Source of the DNA: Woeseiaceae bacterium
GTDB taxonomy: Bacteria > Pseudomonadota > Gammaproteobacteria > Steroidobacterales > Woeseiaceae
Direction of reading: 5' to 3'
NCBI GenBank assembly: GCA_022866645.1
Contig: JALHUQ010000312.1
Span: forward strand, 1-6,195
DNA length: 6,195 bases
Shown here: piece by piece, positions 1 through 4,413 of the stretch
Layout: each line of letters starts with the position of its first letter
Position numbering within the stretch: position 1 is the first letter of the stretch
Notes under the pieces: model-generated
The model's database searches: none
Told to the model about the DNA's origin: nothing
What the model saw: only the letters and a program-made list of their open reading frames with translations
Made by a program: the position numbers and the translations under genes

Positions 1-1814
1 CGGAGACGATTGAGGTTACAGCGACTGCAACGCCATCCATTGCAGTATTGCCATTCGCCAATATGAGTGCGGATGAAAGCAGCACTTATTTCTCCGACGG
101 CCTTGCGGACACATTGCTGCACATGCTCGCGCAAATTCGTGAAATTCGTGTTGCCGCGCGCACCTCGTCATTCCAGTTTCGTGACCAGAATACGGACATC
201 AAGGAAATTGCCGCGACACTCAATGTCGGCACGATATTGGAAGGCAGTGTGCAGCGCGCCGGCAACAAAATCAGAGTTACCGCACAGCTCATCGAAGCCG
301 ATACCGGCTTTCATTTATGGTCCGGCAATTACGATCGCAACATGGACGACATATTTGCGATCCAGGACGAGATCGCCACCGAAGTCGTCGCAGCACTCAA
401 GGTATCACTGCTGGGAGAATCTGCCGAGAAGCTGGCGCAACGTGACACCGAGAACGTCGACGCCTATACCGAGTTTTTGCTCGGCGTCAATGATCTGTCC
501 CAATACAGTTTCGAATCACTGCCGAGAGCAGAACGACACTTTCGTGAGGCCGTACGTCTCGATCCGAAATATGCACTGGCATGGGCCCGTCTCGGCGACA
601 CCTTTTTGCAGAGCGAAGATACCGGCGCCGGCAATTTTGACGCCATGATTGAGGGTGCGCGCGATGCCGCGACTCACGCGCTTGAGATCAACCCGGACCT
701 GGCGGCGGCCCTGGCCATTCTTGGCGCCGCTGAAGCGCGATCTGGCAATGATGAGATCGCAGAGCAATTGCTGCTTCGGGCTATCACGCTTGAGCCGAAC
801 GATATTACCGCCAAGCGCTACTACGCGTCGGCGCTTAGCAACCAACTTCGACCCGAAGAGGCAATAGTGCAGACGGAGGAAATCCTGGCTCTGGACCCGC
901 TATCCACCGAGGCACACAACCAGCTCTCGTCCGATCTCGGCCTGCTCGATCGTTTCGACCAGGCCAGCAAAATAATCAAGCGAATGGTTGAGATCAGTCC
1001 GAACTCGCCCGTCGGCTACTATCGCGAGGCGGAACTCGAATATACGCGCGGCAATTGGGCGAAAGCCGTTGTCAGCACGATGAAAGCGCAGGAGGTCGAC
1101 CCGGACGACCCGGAGCTCGCCATGCTGATTGGTGACTACTTCGTATCGATGGAGATGTTAGGCGACGCGAAACGCTGGTACGACCGGGCTGCGGAGATAG
1201 ACCCCCGGCACCCGGTTTCCCGCGCCACGCCACTGGTCCTGCTTATGGTTGAAGACGCTGACACCAAAGCGGCCGCGACTCTGGCGCGACAATTACTCGA
1301 TGAGGGTCTGGCCAATCGCCAGAACTCGCGAGTTCTGGCGCTTTGGGCAATCTGGCGCGACGCCGACAAACATGACTCGAATGAAGAGGCGCTCGATTAC
1401 CTTCAGGATCATTTTCCATTGTTTTACGAGGACAATCCAAGGTGGCATTTCAAGGATCGCCACTATTGGTACGTTTTTGGCTCGATGATGTCAGAGTCCA
1501 GCGGCAAAGCCCGTGGGCAAAACCTGCTAGACGAGGCATTACGCCGTGCGAACGCTGCTGATGCCGTTTACGGCACAGGATTGACGGGCGTCGGTTTGGA
1601 GGCCGTTTTGGGTAACAAGAAAAAGGCCATTGAGAGACTCCGGGCTCACGCCAGCCGCTCACGTTCCCCCGATCTCTGGCCCATTTGGCTCGAACGTAAC
1701 CCCGGCTTTGCCTCGATTCGTGATGAGCCGGAGTTCGTCCAGTACCTTGCCGCACTTCGAGAAAACGCCGCCGAGCAGCGCGCGCTGTTGCCGGGTCTCC
1801 TCGCCGCACAATAA
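1..1814 (+). CDS. TolB-like domain plus TPR-repeat protein (5'-truncated by window edge)
   Basis: The reading frame is open from base 3 to the TAA at 1812-1814, about 603 residues, so the true start lies left of the window. The TTG at 48 is an internal leucine of the motif SIAVLPFANMSAD, not a start. The visible N-terminal part (about 36-400) matches the TolB-like/FlgO-type domain that typically reads AVLPF..MS......YFSDGL, then RVAARTSSFQF, GTILEGSVQR and FHLWSGNYDR. From about base 520 a TPR array follows, with helix pairs ending in LDP, INP, LEP, LDP, ISP, VDP and IDP at roughly 35-residue spacing up to about base 1210. The last 200 residues are helical and unassigned. In known relatives this module follows a winged-helix DNA-binding domain, an adenylate/guanylate cyclase domain or a membrane segment. 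Which one applies cannot be seen here, so the role (probably signalling or protein-protein scaffolding) stays open. The gene is convergent with the nitrite reductase block, and a functional link is not shown. Confidence 0.9.
   Translation, partial: ETIEVTATATPSIAVLPFANMSADESSTYFSDGLADTLLHMLAQIREIRVAARTSSFQFRDQNTDIKEIAATLNVGTILEGSVQRAGNKIRVTAQLIEADTGFHLWSGNYDRNMDDIFAIQDEIATEVVAALKVSLLGESAEKLAQRDTENVDAYTEFLLGVNDLSQYSFESLPRAERHFREAVRLDPKYALAWARLGDTFLQSEDTGAGNFDAMIEGARDAATHALEINPDLAAALAILGAAEARSGNDEIAEQLLLRAITLEPNDITAKRYYASALSNQLRPEEAIVQTEEILALDPLSTEAHNQLSSDLGLLDRFDQASKIIKRMVEISPNSPVGYYREAELEYTRGNWAKAVVSTMKAQEVDPDDPELAMLIGDYFVSMEMLGDAKRWYDRAAEIDPRHPVSRATPLVLLMVEDADTKAAATLARQLLDEGLANRQNSRVLALWAIWRDADKHDSNEEALDYLQDHFPLFYEDNPRWHFKDRHYWYVFGSMMSESSGKARGQNLLDEALRRANAADAVYGTGLTGVGLEAVLGNKKKAIERLRAHASRSRSPDLWPIWLERNPGFASIRDEPEFVQYLAALRENAAEQRALLPGLLAAQ
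1317..1340. repeat. Perfect 24-bp palindrome inside the TPR gene
   Basis: The left arm CGCCAGAACTCG (1317-1328) is followed directly by its exact reverse complement CGAGTTCTGGCG (1329-1340), with no mismatch and no spacer. It lies in frame within the convergent TPR gene and encodes RQNSRVLA. It could be a protein-binding dyad, a hairpin or cruciform in DNA or RNA, or chance. Its function is unknown. Confidence 0.9.
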
Positions 1815-1825
1815 GAAAACGAAAC

Positions 1826-1856
1826 AAAAAAACGGGGCCCCGCGAACGAGGCCCCG
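1826..1856 (-). terminator. Rho-independent terminator of the minus-strand block
   Basis: A GC-only stem CGGGGCC (1833-1839) pairs with GGCCCCG (1850-1856). Two further pairs (C1841-G1848 and G1842-C1847) close on a CGAA loop across one C-A mismatch. Read on the minus strand, the hairpin is followed at once by seven T (complement of A7 at 1826-1832) and then more T-rich sequence. This is the standard layout for ending transcripts from the porin/nirS/receptor block. In the plus direction there is no T tract after the stem, so it is at best a weak terminator for the TPR gene, which stops at 1814. Confidence 0.88.
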
Positions 1857-1879
1857 CCGTTACAGCCTTCTACTGCGCT

Positions 1880-2224
1880 CTAGTAGTTAGCCGTGAACAT
1901 GATCCAGAACTTGCAAGTGTGTATCGATGCTCATAGAACCCGACGCGGAGGTTTGACCAGTGATGCGCCGTACCTGACCTACGTACGCGTACATCCTTGC
2001 CACTGGCCTGTCTGGTAGTTCAAACGCAGCCGCGCAGTGAGCGCGTTCGCGTCCTTCAAAGAATTATCCGCATCCACCATCTCGTAGCGGGCTCTTACAT
2101 TGACTCCTGCCTTGCCTGAGCTAATAGCAGACCCCAGGCTCGCGCTCTCGTCGGCGAATACCGCCGACGAGAGCAGCAGCGACGCTGCCGACAGGAGAAC
2201 GATGCTGTTGTGTTTTATGATCAA
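1880..2224 (-). pseudogene. Outer-membrane porin remnant (internal deletion, frame breaks, lost start codon)
   Basis: The N-terminal part is a clear Sec signal peptide (KHNSIVLLSAASLLLSSAVFA, cut before DES). It is followed by a barrel start with GVNVRARYEMVDADN and LTARLRLNYQTGQWQG, which resembles alginate-export-type or similar porins of about 400 residues. The frame ends at a TAG (1979-1981) after 81 codons. Near 1880 the original frame resumes as KFWIMFTANY and a TAG (1880-1882), a typical barrel C-terminus with a terminal aromatic residue, after one more internal TGA (1931-1933). The middle reads best in other frames, for example YAYVGQVRR. Only about 114 codons separate start and end, so most of the barrel is missing. 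The ribosome site AAAGGA (2227-2232) is 8 nt from an ATA codon (2216-2218), where ATG would give MKHNSIVLL; the only standard start codon, TTG at 2222-2224, is just 2 nt away. The gene lies 6 bp after nirS and before the terminator, so it was the last gene of the operon. The exact family is uncertain, and an assembly artefact is possible. Confidence 0.75.
2144..2174. repeat. Perfect 13-bp inverted repeat with 5-nt loop in the porin signal-peptide region
   Basis: GCTCTCGTCGGCG (2144-2156) and CGCCGACGAGAGC (2162-2174) are exact reverse complements separated by AATAC. In the minus-strand transcript this gives a very stable hairpin about 50-80 nt into the porin remnant, across the codons for the signal-peptide end (LSSAVFADES). 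No T tract follows on either strand, so it does not look like a rho-independent terminator. It could stabilise the 3' end of the nirS transcript or hinder translation or transcription, or it could be a by-product of codon choice. Confidence 0.85.
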
Positions 2225-2226
2225 AG

Positions 2227-2232
2227 TCCTTT
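2227..2232 (-). promoter_or_regulatory. Ribosome binding site of the porin remnant, overlapping the nirS stop
   Basis: The minus strand reads TAAAGGA, in which the TAA (2231-2233) is the nirS stop codon and AAAGGA is the Shine-Dalgarno site. It is only 2 nt from the TTG (2222-2224) but 8 nt from the in-frame ATA at 2216-2218. This spacing indicates that the ATA marks the ancestral start. The overlap with the nirS stop suggests translational coupling in the intact ancestor. Confidence 0.65.
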
Positions 2233-4375
2233 AGTAAATGTCGTGCAAAGTGTTGTAGATATTGAACTTGCCGGTCGGGGTTACTATTTGCGGTCCCTTG
2301 ATGACCGTCTTCAGTTTGCGCGTCTTGTCATCGACAACAACGATGGCAGATTCCTGCTCCTTGCCATTCCAGACCGAAAACCAAACCTCATCGCCAGCCT
2401 TGTTGTATTCCGGCTGTACGACGCGTTTCGGCCCTTCGCCAAGATCAGCCCATGCCGCGATCGGCAATATCTCGAAGCCAGCTTCCAGATTGTTGATGTC
2501 GTAGACAGCGATGGACTGGCTGAACGATTCGTCCGGATTCAAGGGGGCATCCACCCAGAGATTGGTCGAGTTCGGATGCGACTTCACGAATAGCGAACCG
2601 CCACCCATGCCATCGATCGTGCGAACGTTTTTCCAGGCGCTCTCAGGATGACCCACAGGATCAGTACCAAGGAAGGAAAGATTCGCGTTGCCCAAAGCAC
2701 TGGTAACCCATACCGGTCCGAACTTGGGATCGATGATATTGGCACCACGTCCCGGGTGCGGTGTCTTTGTGACATCCACCAAGGCGACCAGCTTGCGTTC
2801 TTTGGAATCGACAACGGCGACTTTGTCTGACTGATTCGCGGCTGTCAGGAAATAACGCTTCGTGCTATCCCAACCGCCATCATGCAGGAACTTTGCAGCA
2901 CCAATATCGGTGACGGAAAGGCTATCAATATTGCTGTAGTCGACAAGCAGGATGTGGCCGGTCTCTTTAACGTTCACTATGAATTCCGGGTGCTCGTGTG
3001 ATGCGACGATCGCCGCGACGCGCGGCTCCGGATGGTATTCCTGAGTGTCAACGGTCATGCCACGCGTCGATACGATCTTGAGCGGCTCCAGCGTATCGCC
3101 GTTCATCAGGACGTACTGCGGTGGCCAGTAGGCTCCGGCAATGGCGTACTTGTCTTCGTAACCCTTGTACTTCGACGTTTCGACCGAGCGTGCTTCCAGA
3201 CCAATCTTGATCTCGGCAACAATCTGCGGAGGATCCATCCACATGTCGATCATGTCGATTTTGGCGTCACGGCCGATAGTGAAAACGTAACGACCCGATG
3301 CGGACGGACGCGAAATGTGCACCGCGTAGCCTGTTGGCAGAATCGTAACGATTTCTTTCGTGTCACCGTCAATCAAAGCCATCTTGCCCGCATCGCGCAG
3401 GGTGACCGCGAAGAAGTTTTCGATATTGCGCTTGTGCTGTGGCGCCGTCGGCCGATCTTTCGGAGCGACCACGAGCTTCCAGCTGGCCTGCATTTCGGGC
3501 ATGCCCCATTCTGGCGGTGCTGGCGGTTCCTGCTGCAGGAAGCGCGCCATGATGTCGATCTGTTCCGGTGTGAGATCACCGGACGTGCCCCAGTTCGGCA
3601 TACCTGCCGGCGAACCGTAGGTAATCAATGCCTTCAGGTAATCAGTGCCTTTCGCCGAGGTTATGTCGGGCGTCAATGGTTTACCGGTCGCGCCTTTACG
3701 CAGTACGCCATGGCAACCTGCGCAGCGCTGGAAATACAGTTTCGTTGCGGTGGCGAATTCTGCCTCGCTCAAGACCGGGCCTTCAGCAGACATGATCTGA
3801 CGGGTGTCTGCGCCTGATATTGCGGACGGAGCTCCCTGATACTTCATCTCGCCCTCTGTCGCACCCAGATGGCGCTCACCCGCGGCGCGATCGGTCTGAC
3901 CGAGCTCAACGCGCAGTGCAGAAACCTCCGCAACACTAACGGCTGAGCCGTCATTGCCCCATGCGCCGAATATATAGCTGAGAGCTGCCGCGAGATCTTC
4001 GTCTGGCAAGTGCCCCATGCTCGGCATAACACCGTTGTACTCGACACCGTTAACCGTAAGTGGTCCTGTCCGACCAAATAAGGCAACTGCCATGACAGCC
4101 TTGCGATCGCCCTTCAGGAAGTCGGATCCGGCCAACGGCGGAAATGCGCCCGGCAATCCCTTACCCGACGGTTGATGGCACGCCGCGCAATTCGCGAGAA
4201 AGACAGCCTCGCCTTTGGCGAAAAGTTCGTCTTTGCCTGCGGCAGATACTTCCGCGGTATGTACGGCTGTGTCGTTCATTGCTGCCGTTTCTGTCGCAGC
4301 TTCTTTCGAGCAAGCGCCTGTGGTCAGTCCCAATACGGTAACCAGCAAAGCGATACTCAGTTTCTTCAAAGTCAT
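2231..4375 (-). CDS. nirS: Cytochrome cd1 nitrite reductase with an extra N-terminal lipoprotein signal and cytochrome c domain
   Basis: A 714-residue periplasmic enzyme reducing nitrite to nitric oxide (NO2- + 2H+ + e- to NO + H2O) in denitrification. The ATG at 4373-4375 is chosen because it follows AGGGGAG at 8 nt and begins a lipoprotein-like signal, MTLKK then a hydrophobic core and TTGAC (Cys22). The frame is open further upstream but without a signal. Ser23 after the Cys would favour outer-membrane sorting. Residues 24-50 are an Ala/Thr-rich tether. The first cytochrome c domain spans about 50-142, with CAACH at 63-67 and Met ligand candidates M117 and M120. The standard NirS follows: KYQG (Y179, equivalent to Tyr10 of the P. 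aeruginosa enzyme), heme c CAGCH 218-222 with M259, heme d1 ligand H353 in GYAVHISR, and catalytic H498 (FLHDGG) and H540 (TPHPGRG). It ends in TPTGKFNIYNT. Distances between these ligands match P. aeruginosa NirS (H51, M88, H182, H327, H369) exactly, so it is probably active. The fused domain recalls NirC-like donor cytochromes. The gene follows the receptor by 38 bp and precedes the porin remnant by 6 bp. Confidence 0.96.
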   Translation of the reverse strand: MTLKKLSIALLVTVLGLTTGACSKEAATETAAMNDTAVHTAEVSAAGKDELFAKGEAVFLANCAACHQPSGKGLPGAFPPLAGSDFLKGDRKAVMAVALFGRTGPLTVNGVEYNGVMPSMGHLPDEDLAAALSYIFGAWGNDGSAVSVAEVSALRVELGQTDRAAGERHLGATEGEMKYQGAPSAISGADTRQIMSAEGPVLSEAEFATATKLYFQRCAGCHGVLRKGATGKPLTPDITSAKGTDYLKALITYGSPAGMPNWGTSGDLTPEQIDIMARFLQQEPPAPPEWGMPEMQASWKLVVAPKDRPTAPQHKRNIENFFAVTLRDAGKMALIDGDTKEIVTILPTGYAVHISRPSASGRYVFTIGRDAKIDMIDMWMDPPQIVAEIKIGLEARSVETSKYKGYEDKYAIAGAYWPPQYVLMNGDTLEPLKIVSTRGMTVDTQEYHPEPRVAAIVASHEHPEFIVNVKETGHILLVDYSNIDSLSVTDIGAAKFLHDGGWDSTKRYFLTAANQSDKVAVVDSKERKLVALVDVTKTPHPGRGANIIDPKFGPVWVTSALGNANLSFLGTDPVGHPESAWKNVRTIDGMGGGSLFVKSHPNSTNLWVDAPLNPDESFSQSIAVYDINNLEAGFEILPIAAWADLGEGPKRVVQPEYNKAGDEVWFSVWNGKEQESAIVVVDDKTRKLKTVIKGPQIVTPTGKFNIYNTLHDIY

Positions 4376-4395
4376 GACATGTACTCCCCTGTCAT
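4374..4395 (-). promoter_or_regulatory. Small inverted repeat around the nirS ribosome site and start codon
   Basis: ATGACA (minus strand, 4390-4395) can pair with TGTCAT (4374-4379), whose last two bases are the first two of the nirS start codon. The 10-nt loop GGGGAGTACA contains most of the Shine-Dalgarno site. A 6-bp stem is weak and may be chance. If formed, it would hold part of the start codon while leaving the ribosome site exposed in the loop. Confidence 0.3.
4384..4390 (-). promoter_or_regulatory. Ribosome binding site of nirS
   Basis: AGGGGAG on the minus strand lies 8 nt before the ATG at 4373-4375. It fixes the start at the lipoprotein signal and rules out the longer in-frame extension to 4519, which would run backward through the 3' end of the receptor gene. 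The 38-bp gap to the receptor stop shows no FNR/Dnr-type TTGAT-N4-ATCAA dyad, so nirS transcription probably begins upstream of the receptor. Confidence 0.8.
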
Positions 4396-4413
4396 CAGTG
4401 TTTAATAAGGTCA

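Noticed and set aside
48..50. TTG at 48 as the start of the TPR protein
   Set aside because: The frame continues upstream to the window edge and the TTG encodes Leu of the conserved AVLPF motif. The real start is outside.
130..152. Tandem AATTCGTG repeat in the TPR gene
   Set aside because: It consists of two copies encoding QIREIRV, a normal part of the TolB-like domain, with no sign of an array.
1450..1827. A 125-codon minus-strand open frame inside the TPR gene
   Set aside because: Its product is Arg/Pro rich and unlike any family, and it starts inside the terminator region. The TPR frame explains the sequence.
1900..1978. Peptide HHWSNLRVGFYEHRYT in an alternative frame of the porin remnant
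   Set aside because: It looks strand-like, but the tail of that frame lacks a barrel C-terminus, and the KFWIMFTANY frame fits better. It cannot be placed without an intact homolog, so it is not called as a separate gene.
2210..2593. A 127-codon plus-strand open frame across the nirS 3' end and the junction
   Set aside because: It mirrors conserved NirS codons and has no ribosome site or domain support.
3032..3817. A 261-codon open frame on the plus strand across nirS
   Set aside because: It is fully antisense to the strongly conserved NirS coding sequence, Arg/Cys/His rich, and shows no recognisable domain. It is a shadow frame.
4376..4413. FNR/Dnr-type box or promoter before nirS
   Set aside because: The 38-bp gap contains no TTGAT-N4-ATCAA-like dyad and no convincing -35/-10 pair.
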